DNA of 64,000 nt, from the NCBI GenBank assembly GCA_022538095.1, contig JAKYXN010000009.1, positions 56,386 to 120,385 of the forward strand, given 5' to 3'. A model generated the notes under the pieces. That model searched no databases, was not told where the DNA came from, and saw only the letters and a list, made by a program, of their open reading frames with translations. Numbering within the stretch: the stretch's first letter is position 1; the number at the start of each line of letters is the position of its first letter. A program made the translations under genes and the position numbers. This stretch comes from Puniceicoccaceae bacterium K14. GTDB lineage: Bacteria; Verrucomicrobiota; Verrucomicrobiia; Opitutales; Opitutaceae. Shown here one piece after another: positions 24,202 through 34,177 of the stretch.

Positions 24202-25005
24202 ATGGAAGATTTAGGAGTCTGCTTGATTTTCAAAGACAGTGCCAAGTATTTGGAAGAGTGGTTATTGTTTCACTATGTTCAAGGAGCTCGAAAATTCTAC
24301 CTTTACGACAATGAGTCTCAAGATAACTGGAGGTCAATCGTTCAACCCTGGGTGAAGCTAGGCTTGGTGGACGCTGTCACGTATCCAGGATATTATGTAC
24401 AGCAAGAAGCTTACTGCGAGTGCCTCGAAAAGGCAAAGGGTGAAGTGAAGTGGTTAGCTTTTATTGATGATGACGAATTTTTCTACCCTGAGGTAAGGGA
24501 ACCCTTAATCAGCGTATTAAACGAATACGAATGTCACGCAGGAGTTGCCGTATCATGGATCCTCTACGGAAGTGGAGGGGCGAAAGAGTACCAGAATGAG
24601 TGGGTAATCAAGCGTTTTACAAACTGTTTGGAGAACCCTGACCCACATGTTAAATGTATTGTTCGACCAGAGAGAGTGACCCGCTCTATCTGTGTCGGGC
24701 ATATGTTCGAAACTGTCGGCGGTTATGATATTGTGGATGAAAATTATCGACCACTGACGGAGGCAATGAACCCTACACCAACTACTTCAAAATTACGAAT
24801 AAACCATTACCTCGTAAAATCTTGGGATGAGTGGGAAGAACGTCGGAATCCCACATTAGCCGGAGAACGTTATGTAAATCCTATACCGAAGCCCGAATGG
24901 CAGAAGTCTGACCTTGTTTGGTCGCGTGCGAAGGACTGGACAGTTCTCAGATATTTAGAAGAAATGGAGAATGCGAGGCGAGAGCTTTTAGACCGCGAAT
25001 TCTAA
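24202..25005 (+). CDS. Glycosyltransferase, GT92-like
   Basis: 267 residues. The N-terminus (VCLIFKDSAKYLEEWLLFHYVQGARKFYLYDNES) and the acidic DDDE at 89-92 in WLAFIDDDEFFYP match the GT92/DUF23 family, whose members transfer galactose or similar sugars. No signal or membrane segment. The neighbours are a decayed and an intact O-acyltransferase, so a role in surface-glycan or flagellar-glycan building is likely but not shown. The stop codon directly precedes the acyltransferase fragment at 25008. Confidence 0.8.
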   Translation: MEDLGVCLIFKDSAKYLEEWLLFHYVQGARKFYLYDNESQDNWRSIVQPWVKLGLVDAVTYPGYYVQQEAYCECLEKAKGEVKWLAFIDDDEFFYPEVREPLISVLNEYECHAGVAVSWILYGSGGAKEYQNEWVIKRFTNCLENPDPHVKCIVRPERVTRSICVGHMFETVGGYDIVDENYRPLTEAMNPTPTTSKLRINHYLVKSWDEWEERRNPTLAGERYVNPIPKPEWQKSDLVWSRAKDWTVLRYLEEMENARRELLDREF

Positions 25006-25007
25006 AT

Positions 25008-25146
25008 AGGCTTGGGCTCTTATTTCGGTTTTACCTATTATTTGGCCTCCAGCATGGGATATGAAAAGAGTATCCAAATTATTGTTTCTTTTCTAGTGTT
25101 TTCATCGCGGAATTCTCATGTTCGTTCTATTGGTGTCAATGGTCAT
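25008..25146 (+). pseudogene. Left part of a decayed acyltransferase gene
   Basis: This stretch aligns with bases 27901-28040 of the intact acyltransferase downstream. In one frame it reads LPIIWPPAWDMKRVSKLLFLF followed by a TAG stop, against SLIIWSAERNQTIVSKFLSL in the intact protein. The first 248 codons are missing; the GT92 gene occupies that place. It breaks off at the TCAT target site of the IS element and resumes at 26757. Confidence 0.75.
25143..25146. repeat. Target-site duplication TCAT (left)
   Basis: TCAT directly precedes the left inverted repeat and recurs at 26757-26760 directly after the right one. Confidence 0.75.
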
Positions 25147-26756
25147 GGGGCTGTTGCCCAAACCAACTATTTGTTAAGTCTGTGCGCTTTTTGACTGGAT
25201 ACAACTAGGTATCGCACCTAGTTTATCAGGCATCATGATGGGCAAGCACGAGAAGCAGAAGAACCTTTTCAGCTATGGGATCGATCTGGATAAGCGGATC
25301 CGGAAAAACAACCCACTTCGCAAGGTTCTTGAAGTTGTGGATTTTTCCTTCGTTCGAGAAGAGGTCAAGGATAAGTATGGATCAAATGGTCACGTCGGCC
25401 TCGATCCGGAAGTGATCCTTAAACTAATGTTTTTGTTGTTTTGGGATAATATTAAGAGCGAACGCGAGCTCGTGAGAATATTGTCCGAACGGCTCGACTA
25501 CTTATGGTTTATTGGATACGGAATCGACGACGAAATTCCAGATCACAGCGTGCTTTCTAAAGCCAGAAGAAGATGGGGCCAGGAAGTCTTCGAATCGATG
25601 TTCGTTCGCAGCGTAGCCCAGTGCGTAGAAGCGGGTATGGTCGGGAAAAGCAAGATGCATGTCGACGGAAGCTTGGTCGCTGCCAACGCTTCGGTTAATT
25701 CGGTCGTGAAAAGCGACCCCGAGATGATTGATCGCTTGAGAGAAGTCTACGGAGCGCAGGAAGCGAAGCTCGAGATGGCTAAGGGCGTCACAAAGGGGAA
25801 AATTCCAGAAAATAGAAAATTGTTAAGCTCGACGGATCCGGACAGCGCCTGCGTGCGCAAGAAAAGCGGCGGCCAGTCGCTTCCGAGGTATAAGGTTCAT
25901 CGGGCAGTCGACGACCTTCATGGAGTGATTACCGCCACTGAAACGACGCCGGGAAACGTAGAGGAAAATGCAATACTAAAGCCAATCATTGAACAGCACG
26001 AACGAAACGTAGGCTGCAAGCCCTCTGTAGCGATTGCCGACAGTCAGTATGGAACGGCCGAAAATTACCGAAATCTAACGGCCATGGGAGTCTCCACTCA
26101 TATGGCGCCATACGTCAAAGGACGACGCGGATCTCTCTATGCAATCGACAAATTCCTCTACGATAGAAGTCGCGATGCTTACCTTTGCCCTGCGGGTAAT
26201 TATTTGAATCCAAAAACTGCGGACAAAATTCGAATGGGAATGCAGTACATCGCTCGAAAAGAACTCTGCAACGCATGCCCGCTCAAAAGAGAGTGCACAA
26301 ACTCCAATGCCGGAAGAATAGTACTCAGACGGTGGGGACAGGACTTGATCGACGAAGGCATTGCCGCAAGCCGAACCCGTCAAGCTAGATCAGATCGAAA
26401 GCGACGAATGTGGCTGATGGAAGGAAGCTTCGCCCAATCGGCGAACTTACATGGCTTTAAGAGATCTAGATGGAGACGAATTTGGCGTCAACGTATCCAA
26501 GATCACATTATCGAATCCGTTCAGAATATCAAAATCCTAATATCTCGAGCGATCGAGCCGCAAAATGCAGAGACCGTGCGGCAATGTCTCCGTTTTTCGA
26601 ATAATCTCGTCCATTCGGTGGTATTGACAGCCGTCTCCCTGCAATTTACTGCGAGCCATGAAGTTCAGCCAAACTGAAACGTATAAAACAAACCTTCGGT
26701 TTGAAGCCTTTGAACGGTACTTTAAAACCTGATTATCCCCTTTGGGCAACAGCCCC
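25147..26756 (+). mobile_element. IS1182-family-like insertion sequence, complete
   Basis: 1610 bp bounded by a perfect 16-bp inverted repeat, GGGGCTGTTGCCCAAA at 25147-25162 and its reverse complement at 26741-26756, and flanked by a 4-bp direct repeat TCAT. One gene, a DDE transposase, fills it. Removing the element plus one TCAT rejoins the flanks into a sequence that aligns almost without gaps to the intact acyltransferase gene at 28021-28085, which confirms the ends. Confidence 0.92.
25235..26677 (+). CDS. IS1182-family-like transposase
   Basis: 480 residues. The N-terminal DUF772-type helical part (LDPEVILKLMFLLFWDNIKSERELVRILSERLDYLWF) is followed by a DDE catalytic domain (MHVDGSLVAANAS, VAIADSQYGTAENYRNL) and a C-terminal cysteine cluster (ELCNACPLKRECTNS) with a final helix region HGFKRSRWRR. 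The gene is intact, so the element may still be mobile. A small hairpin (CAAACC-TTC-GGTTTG) follows at 26689. Confidence 0.9.
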   Translation: MMGKHEKQKNLFSYGIDLDKRIRKNNPLRKVLEVVDFSFVREEVKDKYGSNGHVGLDPEVILKLMFLLFWDNIKSERELVRILSERLDYLWFIGYGIDDEIPDHSVLSKARRRWGQEVFESMFVRSVAQCVEAGMVGKSKMHVDGSLVAANASVNSVVKSDPEMIDRLREVYGAQEAKLEMAKGVTKGKIPENRKLLSSTDPDSACVRKKSGGQSLPRYKVHRAVDDLHGVITATETTPGNVEENAILKPIIEQHERNVGCKPSVAIADSQYGTAENYRNLTAMGVSTHMAPYVKGRRGSLYAIDKFLYDRSRDAYLCPAGNYLNPKTADKIRMGMQYIARKELCNACPLKRECTNSNAGRIVLRRWGQDLIDEGIAASRTRQARSDRKRRMWLMEGSFAQSANLHGFKRSRWRRIWRQRIQDHIIESVQNIKILISRAIEPQNAETVRQCLRFSNNLVHSVVLTAVSLQFTASHEVQPN

Positions 26757-26831
26757 TCATTGCTTGTGTTTTTCAAAAATTGGAAGCTTGAGGCAGTAAG
26801 TCTTCATGAACAAGGACTACTTGGAGTTTGC
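26757..26831 (+). pseudogene. Right part of the decayed acyltransferase gene
   Basis: Reads LLVFFKNWKLEAVSLHEQGLLGV, matching LIVFHKHWKLEPASPLEQGLLVV of the intact acyltransferase. Similarity fades after about 26831. Confidence 0.75.
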
Positions 26832-27154
26832 AGAAAAAATGGGGAAATAAAATGTGAATTATTTTTTCAATACGATACAAACGAATTGATTATCAATACC
26901 ACGAAGCGAATGTTTCTTATTTGAGCTTTTGTTGTATTGTGTTTGCCTGGCCTACTGCGTATAATGTACAGGAATTTGGGCCATATGCCATCGCTTCGAC
27001 ATTCGCCCGATTGAGTATTATCATTTGTATGTTAATCTTTTTGAGAGGATTGGCTTGATTTTACTCGGAGGAAATGAATTCACTTTAACTAAAAAAAATC
27101 TAACCGATAAATTAGTGTAATTTTGTTTAGTGGAATCGGAGACGAAAAGAATAT
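26832..27154. other. AT-rich region before the intact acyltransferase
   Basis: No convincing gene. CCGATAA at 27104-27110 resembles a sigma28 -10 element, but the matching -35 (TAAA) is absent; only TTTA stands at 15 bases. Shine-Dalgarno-like GGAGACGAAAAG precedes the next ATG. Confidence 0.4.
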
Positions 27155-29098
27155 ATGACTTATCGCAATGATATTGATGGACTACGGGCAATCGCTGTTT
27201 TACCGGTGATTCTTTATCATGTTGGATTAGGCTTCTCTGGGGGCTTCCTCGGAGTAGATGTCTTTTTTGTTATTTCGGGCTACTTGATAACAGGTATCCT
27301 GTTGAAGGATATGGCGGCGGGTTCATTTAGTCTCGCCCGTTTTTGGGAAAGGAGAATTCGACGGATCTTTCCGGCCCTTACTGTAGTTACTTTAGCGTCG
27401 ATGATCGCTGCGTGGTTTCTATTGTTTCCGGATGATTTTGTTGATTTTGGTAAATCTGCTTTAGCACAAGTATTCGGAGTTGCTAATATCCATTTTTGGA
27501 TGGGTTCTGGCTATTTTGAAGGAGCATCGGAGCTGAAACCGTTTTTGCATTACTGGTCGTTGGCTGTGGAAGAGCAGTTCTATGTTGTTTTGCCTTTCTT
27601 GCTGATGGGGCTGTTTAAGTTTGTTAGGGTAAGGCTTACTCAAGTAATTTTTCTTCTATTGCTGGGATCGGCACTTGTTGGGTTTGTCGCTACTTGGTAT
27701 AAACCTGGTGCATCATATTTTCTATTGCCCAGTCGCGCTTGGGAATTACTCGCGGGGAGCCTGTTGGCTGTGCGGCAATTCTCTTCGAATGCAAAGGAAG
27801 AAACCCTGGTTCGAAATCAGATTTTGTGTGAAGTCATCGCTGCTTTGAGTTTTGTCGTACTCTCAGTTTGCTATTTTGCTTACAATACGAGTACGCATTT
27901 TCCAGGGCTTGGAGCCTTGATTCCGGTTTTGGCGACCTCACTTATTATTTGGTCTGCAGAGCGAAATCAGACAATTGTATCCAAATTTTTGTCTTTATCT
28001 CCTATTGTTTTTATCGGCAAAATCTCATATTCGCTCTATCTTTGGCATTGGCCGCTGATTGTGTTTCATAAACATTGGAAGCTTGAGCCTGCAAGCCCTC
28101 TTGAGCAAGGGCTCCTTGTCGTGGCATCGTTTGGGTTCGCTATTTTGTCTTACTATCTTGTAGAAAGCCCTTTTCGTGGTAAAAAGATCTTCACAAGGAG
28201 ATCAAGTGTTTTCAAGGCGTTTGCGGCTACGTCTGGATTAGTTACTGCACTCGGCGTATGCATACTGGCAAATCAAGGATACAAAACTAGAATTGCGGAA
28301 GAGCATTTGAGGTTTGCTGAGAAAATGTTCGAAGTAGACCCAAATTTTAAAAACTCTAGTTTGGAAGATATAAGAAGAGGAAATATTCTAAGTCTAGGTA
28401 AAAGTAATCCTGGAAAAGAGGATACTTCTAAAAGAACTGACCTCATTGTTTGGGGTGACAGCCATGCGTTGGCATTGTTGCCGGTACTAAATCAAGTTGC
28501 GGAAAAATCATCAGCCAAAATTCTTTACTCTTGCTATGAAGGGATAGTTCCTTTGGTCGACTATGAAACGACAAACCCGTCAAAGGACCTTAAAAAATTG
28601 TCGCTTCCCTTGAATGAAGCAGTTGCCAGTTATATAGAAAAGCACAAGCCTAGAAATGTCCTCTTGATAGCATATTGGACACAAGGAAGTATTGAGACTG
28701 AAAAAGGGTGGGACTATTTCGCTGAAAAATTGGAAAAAACGGCGAAACGAATGTTGGAAACGGGTACTAATGTTTACATAATGAGAACGGTGCCAGTATA
28801 TGTTGGAGATTTGCCAAAGAAATTGGTGCAATCTTCAAAAGCGGGAAGGGATCTTAGAAGCGCGGGGATGGCAGTCGATCATTACCACGAGCGTTCTAGC
28901 CATCAAGATCGAGCATTTTCGATTGTTGAAAAATTGGGGGTGAAATTATTGGACCCTGAACCGTATTTAACAGACGAAGGCAGGTGTATAGTTGTTCATG
29001 ACGATGAACCAGTTTATTTTGATAATATGCATCTCACGATAAACGGGAGTCAACTAGTGAAGCCCATGTTCGAAGATTTTATCGAGTCTTGCGAGTAA
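27155..29098 (+). CDS. O-acyltransferase, OafA/OatA type (acyltransferase-3 plus SGNH)
   Basis: 647 residues. Residues 1 to about 370 form the multi-membrane-segment acyltransferase-3 domain (YRNDIDGLRAIAVLPVILYH, GFLGVDVFFVISGYLIT, RRIRRIFPAL, SLAVEEQFYVVLP, SLYLWHWPLIVF). The C-terminal part is a periplasmic SGNH domain with GDSH at 434-437 and the DNMHLT motif near the end. Such proteins move acetyl groups across the inner membrane onto surface polysaccharides or peptidoglycan. A decayed paralogue split by an IS lies just upstream, so a tandem duplication once existed here. Confidence 0.9.
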   Translation: MTYRNDIDGLRAIAVLPVILYHVGLGFSGGFLGVDVFFVISGYLITGILLKDMAAGSFSLARFWERRIRRIFPALTVVTLASMIAAWFLLFPDDFVDFGKSALAQVFGVANIHFWMGSGYFEGASELKPFLHYWSLAVEEQFYVVLPFLLMGLFKFVRVRLTQVIFLLLLGSALVGFVATWYKPGASYFLLPSRAWELLAGSLLAVRQFSSNAKEETLVRNQILCEVIAALSFVVLSVCYFAYNTSTHFPGLGALIPVLATSLIIWSAERNQTIVSKFLSLSPIVFIGKISYSLYLWHWPLIVFHKHWKLEPASPLEQGLLVVASFGFAILSYYLVESPFRGKKIFTRRSSVFKAFAATSGLVTALGVCILANQGYKTRIAEEHLRFAEKMFEVDPNFKNSSLEDIRRGNILSLGKSNPGKEDTSKRTDLIVWGDSHALALLPVLNQVAEKSSAKILYSCYEGIVPLVDYETTNPSKDLKKLSLPLNEAVASYIEKHKPRNVLLIAYWTQGSIETEKGWDYFAEKLEKTAKRMLETGTNVYIMRTVPVYVGDLPKKLVQSSKAGRDLRSAGMAVDHYHERSSHQDRAFSIVEKLGVKLLDPEPYLTDEGRCIVVHDDEPVYFDNMHLTINGSQLVKPMFEDFIESCE

Positions 29099-29288
29099 GG
29101 GGTACCTCTCGACTATTGAAGTATTTGTTTCTTGGTCGTTGTCCGGTTTTTCGACTAGAATATTAGCTTCGTTATAACGAGTGTACTGGTCTAATGGATT
29201 CATTAGTTCATAAAACCTAGCAGCAAAGGAGCTACAAATGCGACTCCTGCCACTGTAAAAGTATTTCGTATAACGGTTAAGCTAAGTT

Positions 29289-30965
29289 TTATTTCCCAGC
29301 TTTTTTAGACCAGCTGTCTCGTAAGCCAACAGACTCGTTGAAAACCATTTTTGTATCCGTGGTGTCAGGATCAACTACATAGTAGCCTTTGCGCTCGAAT
29401 TGGAATGCCTCGCCGATTTTGGCATTTTTCAATTCGGGTTCGCCGTAGATGGTGGAGACTGTTTCGGAATTCGGATTGAGATTATCGATGTAGGTTTGTC
29501 CTTCTTCGACATCGTCAGGAACTGTCTTGGTAAATAGTTGCCCGTAATTACGGGCTTCGATTTCGACATTCTCAGAAGCGCTGACCCAATGGATCGTCCC
29601 TTTGACTTTGCGATTGTCTGGCGTGGAGCCTCCGCGTGACTCAGGATCGAAGGTAGCAATAATTTCTGTAATGTTCCCTTCGTCGTCTTTTACTACGCTG
29701 GTACACGTGATATAGCACGCGTAGCGAAGACGAACTTCGCGACCAATTCCAAGGCGGAAAAATTTTCGTGGTGGGTTTTCCATGAAGTCGCCTCGTTCGA
29801 TATAGATTTCTTTCGTAAGGGGAACCTTGCGTGTTCCCATTTCTGGGTTAGCTGGATGATTGGGGCCTTCGTACCATTCCGTTTCGCCTTCAGGGAAATT
29901 CTCGATAGTCACTTTGACTGGATCTAGTACAGCCATACGACGGTGAACTTTAGCTTCGAGATCTTGGCGAAGGCAGTATTCGAGGAGTGAGTACTCGTTG
30001 AGGCGTTCGCGTTTTGCGACACCTGCGCGATAACAAAATTCATTGATGGCGTCTGCTGTATAGCCACGTCTCCGGAATCCGGATATCGTAGGCATACGTG
30101 GATCGTCCCATCCGCGGACGTGGCCTTCATTGACGAGTTGAAGGAGCTTTCGCTTGCTGGTGAGAATGTACTCCACATTTAAGCGAGCGAATTCGATTTG
30201 GCGTGGTGTGTGGGGAACTGGAAGATTTTCAATAAACCAATTATATAATGGGCGATGGAATTCGAATTCAAGAGAGCAGAGGCTGTGTGTGATCCCTTCG
30301 ATAGCATCGCTTTGACCATGGGCGAAATCGTAGGAAGGGTAAATTTTCCATTTGTTTGCCGTGCGATGGTGTGGCGTATGCATAATTCGGTAAAGAACAG
30401 GATCACGCATATTCATATTCGCGTGAGCCATATCGATCTTTGCTCGAAGGACTTTGCTTCCTTCTTCGAATTTCCCAGCTTTCATTGCTTCGAGGAGCTC
30501 TAGATTCTCTTCTGGGGTTCGGTCGCGGTAAGGAGAATTTTTTCCTACTTCCGTTAGAGTGCCGCGGTATTCGCGCATTTCTTCAGGAGTCAGATCGTCG
30601 ACATACGCTTTCCCTTCCTTAATTAAATGTATCGCCCAATCGAAGAGTTGGTCAAAGTAATCAGAAGTGAAATACAGATGATCTTTCCAGTCGGCTCCTA
30701 GCCAAGATACATCTTTTTTGATCGCCTGTACGTATTCATCTTCTTCTTTCGCCGGGTTTGTATCGTCGAAACGAAGGTGGAATCTACCATTGTAATCTTT
30801 AGCGATGCCGTGTGATACTTGAATGGCGAAGGCGTGACCAATGTGTAGGTAGCCATTGGGTTCCGGTGGAAAACGTGTGACGATTTGTTCGTGCTTGTTC
30901 GCAGCGAGTTCTTCGTCGATAAAATCACGAATAAAATTGGATGGCTTTTCTTCTTCTTCTGACAT
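29289..30965 (-). CDS. glnS: Glutamine--tRNA ligase
   Basis: 558 residues. The class I signature PPEPNGYLHIGHAF with HIGH lies near residues 33-46, and TSKRKLL takes the place of KMSKS. The C-terminal half is the beta-barrel anticodon-binding domain (RKVKGTIHWVSASENVEIE). Length and motifs are usual for bacterial GlnRS. gltX lies 11 bases upstream on the same strand, so the related Glu and Gln synthetases form a pair, probably one operon. Confidence 0.97.
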   Translation of the reverse strand: MSEEEEKPSNFIRDFIDEELAANKHEQIVTRFPPEPNGYLHIGHAFAIQVSHGIAKDYNGRFHLRFDDTNPAKEEDEYVQAIKKDVSWLGADWKDHLYFTSDYFDQLFDWAIHLIKEGKAYVDDLTPEEMREYRGTLTEVGKNSPYRDRTPEENLELLEAMKAGKFEEGSKVLRAKIDMAHANMNMRDPVLYRIMHTPHHRTANKWKIYPSYDFAHGQSDAIEGITHSLCSLEFEFHRPLYNWFIENLPVPHTPRQIEFARLNVEYILTSKRKLLQLVNEGHVRGWDDPRMPTISGFRRRGYTADAINEFCYRAGVAKRERLNEYSLLEYCLRQDLEAKVHRRMAVLDPVKVTIENFPEGETEWYEGPNHPANPEMGTRKVPLTKEIYIERGDFMENPPRKFFRLGIGREVRLRYACYITCTSVVKDDEGNITEIIATFDPESRGGSTPDNRKVKGTIHWVSASENVEIEARNYGQLFTKTVPDDVEEGQTYIDNLNPNSETVSTIYGEPELKNAKIGEAFQFERKGYYVVDPDTTDTKMVFNESVGLRDSWSKKAGK

Positions 30966-30976
30966 TGTGAAGGGAG

Positions 30977-32356
30977 TTATGCGGAGTGAGTTTCGATGAA
31001 TGTGTTCAAGCGAGAAACGACGCGTTCCTTACCCAATACTTCTAGCATCGGGAGAAAGTCGGGACCTGAATTAGTACCACTGAGAGCGAAACGTACTACT
31101 GGGAACCAAGCGAAGGGCTTGAGCTCTTTTTCTTCAGCTAAACTAAGGAAGATCGCTTCGATTTTTTCTGCCGTCCATTCTTCGAGTGATTTGAGCGGTG
31201 GGGTTATTTCTTGGATACGGAGAACAGCTTCTCCTTTCATGACTTTCTTCTGAGCTTTTTCGTTGATGGCAAAAGCGTCGCTAAAGAAAAAGGCGGCGAA
31301 GCTAGGCAGGTTCTCGAAACTATCGATCTTTTCTTGGCAAAGACGGAGAGCTGCTTGGAGGTATTCTTGATCTGTGGAATCGTCTACAAGTGATTCTTTG
31401 CGAAGGGCCGAGGTCGCAGCTTCGGAGTATTTTTCGATTGGCAGTCGCTTCATATGCTCGAAGTTGATGTGAGACATCTTCTTCTCATCGAAGCGGGCGC
31501 CGCCTTTTTGAATATCTTTGATTTCGAAACGCTCGGTGAGCTCATCTATGCTCAGTACTTCTTGATTGTCTTTAGTAGACCAGCCAAGAAGAGCGACGAA
31601 GTTCGTCACTGCTTCAGGTAGGAAATCACGTTGTTTATATTCTTCGATGAGCGCGCCTTTGTCACGTTTGGACATCTTGCCTTTGCCGAGCTTTGGATCC
31701 TTGAGGATCATCGGCATGTGAGCGTAGATCGGTGGAGTGATGCCAAAAGCATTGAATAGCTCCACGTGCTTAGATGTATTTGGTAAATGATCTTCGCCTC
31801 GAAGTACGTGAGTGATGCCCATTGCAATGTCGTCCACAACATTTACGAAATGAAACGATGGGTCTCCATTGGAGCGTACTATTACGAAATCGCGTTCTTC
31901 ACGGCGGGTTACCTTACCGCGGATAAGGTCTTCGATTACGACTGGCTGTGACTCTACCTTCTCGACCTCTGCTTTGTGGTAGTCGTCGTATTCAGTGAAG
32001 CGTTCGCCTTCGAGCTTGAAGAAAATCGCACCATCTTTCTCGTACGTGCGGCCAGCATCTTTGAGCTTTTTGAGATAATCTTGATAGATGTCTCCCCGTT
32101 GGCTTTGAAAGTAGGGACCGTAATCGCCCCCGACTTCCGGACCTTCGTCCCAGTCAAGGCCTAGCCAGCGTAGCCCATCGAGAAGCTCTTGCAAAGCAGC
32201 TTCTGTGTTGCGTTCCTTGTCCGTATCTTCGATCCGGAGAACGAAGGAGCCGCCTGTCTTGCGGGCGTACAGCCAGTTGTAAAGGGCTGTGCGGGCGGTG
32301 CCAATGTGGGTGGACCCGGTTGGACTCGGTGCGAATCTGACGCGAACTTTGCTCAT
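30977..32356 (-). CDS. gltX: Glutamate--tRNA ligase
   Basis: 459 residues. Class I motifs [22 protein letters not shown] (residues 7 onward) and [10 protein letters not shown] are present, and the C-terminal helical domain binds the anticodon. Since a separate glnS follows, it is presumably a discriminating GluRS. A moderate Shine-Dalgarno precedes the ATG. Confidence 0.97.
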   Translation of the reverse strand: MSKVRVRFAPSPTGSTHIGTARTALYNWLYARKTGGSFVLRIEDTDKERNTEAALQELLDGLRWLGLDWDEGPEVGGDYGPYFQSQRGDIYQDYLKKLKDAGRTYEKDGAIFFKLEGERFTEYDDYHKAEVEKVESQPVVIEDLIRGKVTRREERDFVIVRSNGDPSFHFVNVVDDIAMGITHVLRGEDHLPNTSKHVELFNAFGITPPIYAHMPMILKDPKLGKGKMSKRDKGALIEEYKQRDFLPEAVTNFVALLGWSTKDNQEVLSIDELTERFEIKDIQKGGARFDEKKMSHINFEHMKRLPIEKYSEAATSALRKESLVDDSTDQEYLQAALRLCQEKIDSFENLPSFAAFFFSDAFAINEKAQKKVMKGEAVLRIQEITPPLKSLEEWTAEKIEAIFLSLAEEKELKPFAWFPVVRFALSGTNSGPDFLPMLEVLGKERVVSRLNTFIETHSA

Positions 32357-32730
32357 AGCTGGCGAAACGTTGTGCAGAAGGGCGGCGGAATCAAGCTCTG
32401 CTTTGCCCCAAATCGTTTATTAATATTTCTGCTATCTAGAAGCCATGCTTAAGGGGCGTGAGTGCTTTCCTCGCTGCGTGAAGCAAAAAGCGCTTAGAGG
32501 CGAATCGGTCAGTTTAGCTAACGATTTTGTTAGTTGGTCCGCGCTTTCGTTCAAAATGCTCTGAATTTGGACAACTCGCTAAGGTAGAGCCTTAAGACTG
32601 TCGGTAATGTAGACGTGGAGCATTCCAATTCGGATGTCATCACCTCCACGATACATCCTATCATTCATCGTCATCTAAGCATAAACAATCCATCGGAGGG
32701 ACTCTTCTCCAAACATTCATTCTTATTTCT
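32357..32730. other. Intergenic region between gltX and the Sel1 gene
   Basis: 374 bases containing the divergent promoters of gltX and the Sel1 gene. No RNA gene, repeat or clear promoter motif was recognised; no Shine-Dalgarno is seen before the Sel1 ATG. Confidence 0.4.
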
Positions 32731-34077
32731 ATGAAAAGAATCTACACAAAGACAATCGCAGCGGTCGCCATCAGTTTTGGTTTAACGGGGGCGCTCCAGG
32801 CAAATTCAATTGAAGGAGAGATCGTCGCCATAGATGCTGGCACTGCTACTATTTCCGTTTCTTCTATTTCAGAAATTGGTAAGGGTGATCCAGTCAAAGT
32901 GGTTAAAGCGCTTGGAGGAAACACATTTGAGACACTTGAGGGTGAGATCACCCACACAATGGAAGGCGTGGCAATCGCCGAGTTCGGCAAAGGACACTTG
33001 GATGTGGGGTTGAGAGCGGTTATTGATATCAAGGCACCGTATCATGAGAGTGATGAGCTTTCTGCGATCCCATCTGACAAGTTCGCGGTTGCAGAAGGTA
33101 TCATGAATGAAGATTTGGATGCAGAGGCAGCAGTCGAAGCATGCCGCAACGCGATCAAGGCCTATCCAGACGAGGCTCGATTCCACGCTCAGCTTGGCCG
33201 TGCATTGGAAGTTTTGCGAAAGCCAGCGGGTGCGATAATAGAATATGAGCGTGCTTTGGAGATTCAGCCGAATTACCCGGTAGCCCTTCACAATTTGGCT
33301 TCAATCCGTTTCTACGGGCCTGCGGAACTTCGCAATTACGAAGTAGCTCGCAAATATTTTGATCGTTCCGCCAAGCTTGGTTACGCGTCTTCGATGCCTG
33401 TTATCGGTTCTATGTGTCGCGATGGTCTTGGAGGAAAGAAGGATCTTCGTACCGGTGCAATTTGGTTCAAGATGTCTGCTGAGCAAGGAAATGCGTATTC
33501 GCAATTTGCTCTGGGTGAGTGTTACCAAAATGGTTGGGGCCTCGATAAGGATCTTCAACAAGCGCTCCTTCTCTACCGCAGTTCTGCAGAAAAGGACTAT
33601 ATCCCAGCGATGCGTAACCTCGGAAAAGTGTTTGCTGACGGCGTTGGCGTGGAGCAAAACGACGAAATCGCTCTTAAGTGGTACGAAAGAGCCGCTCAGT
33701 ACAATGATACCGAAGCATTTTATCAGCTCGGAACGTTCTATCGTGATGGTCGTGTCGTGAAAACGAATGTAGAAAATGCTCTCAATTTCTTTAACAAAGC
33801 TTCTTCAAAGGGCCACGTTCAAGCGAAGCGCGAAATCGCTCAAATTTTCTACCAAGGTCTTGGTGTTGAACGAGACTACGATATTGCAGCCGCTTGGTTT
33901 ATGAAGGCTGCGGAAGCAGGCGATCAAGCCGCTCAGTACAATGTGGGCGTAATGCTTGAAAAAGGACAAGGGCTTTCACGAGACAAGTCAGAAGCGATTA
34001 GCTGGTACAAGGAAGCAGCGCGCCAAGGTCACACATCATCCCAAAAACGCCTCATTCAACTCAAGGCGGTTTGGTAA
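32731..34077 (+). CDS. Secreted TPR/Sel1-repeat protein
   Basis: 448 residues. Signal peptide 1-24 (IAAVAISFGLTGALQA). Residues about 25-110 form a beta-rich domain (EGEIVAIDAGTATISVSSIS), then TPRs (about 125-195), then at least six Sel1-like repeats of 36 residues (such as SQFALGECYQNGWGLDKDLQ). Sel1 repeats are protein-binding superhelices. Role unknown; exported to the periplasm or envelope. Confidence 0.85.
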   Translation: MKRIYTKTIAAVAISFGLTGALQANSIEGEIVAIDAGTATISVSSISEIGKGDPVKVVKALGGNTFETLEGEITHTMEGVAIAEFGKGHLDVGLRAVIDIKAPYHESDELSAIPSDKFAVAEGIMNEDLDAEAAVEACRNAIKAYPDEARFHAQLGRALEVLRKPAGAIIEYERALEIQPNYPVALHNLASIRFYGPAELRNYEVARKYFDRSAKLGYASSMPVIGSMCRDGLGGKKDLRTGAIWFKMSAEQGNAYSQFALGECYQNGWGLDKDLQQALLLYRSSAEKDYIPAMRNLGKVFADGVGVEQNDEIALKWYERAAQYNDTEAFYQLGTFYRDGRVVKTNVENALNFFNKASSKGHVQAKREIAQIFYQGLGVERDYDIAAAWFMKAAEAGDQAAQYNVGVMLEKGQGLSRDKSEAISWYKEAARQGHTSSQKRLIQLKAVW

Positions 34078-34154
34078 TAAAAATTTAGTTGTAGGGGTAC
34101 AAATAAAGACGCGACCGCTTATTTAGTAGAGTTAAGCGTAGCGTATAGCGACGA

Positions 34155-34177
34155 GGGGGAAAGTTTAACTTTCTCCC
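34155..34177. terminator. Shared hairpin between convergent Sel1 and fur genes
   Basis: A 10-bp stem (GGGGGAAAGT/ACTTTCTCCC, one G-T pair) with loop TTA. The loop contains the fur stop codon. T-rich sequence follows on the plus strand. Confidence 0.65.

Noticed and set aside
27084..27110. Sigma28 promoter before the intact acyltransferase
   Set aside because: The -10 (CCGATAA) is good but no TAAA stands at the right distance; possible only.
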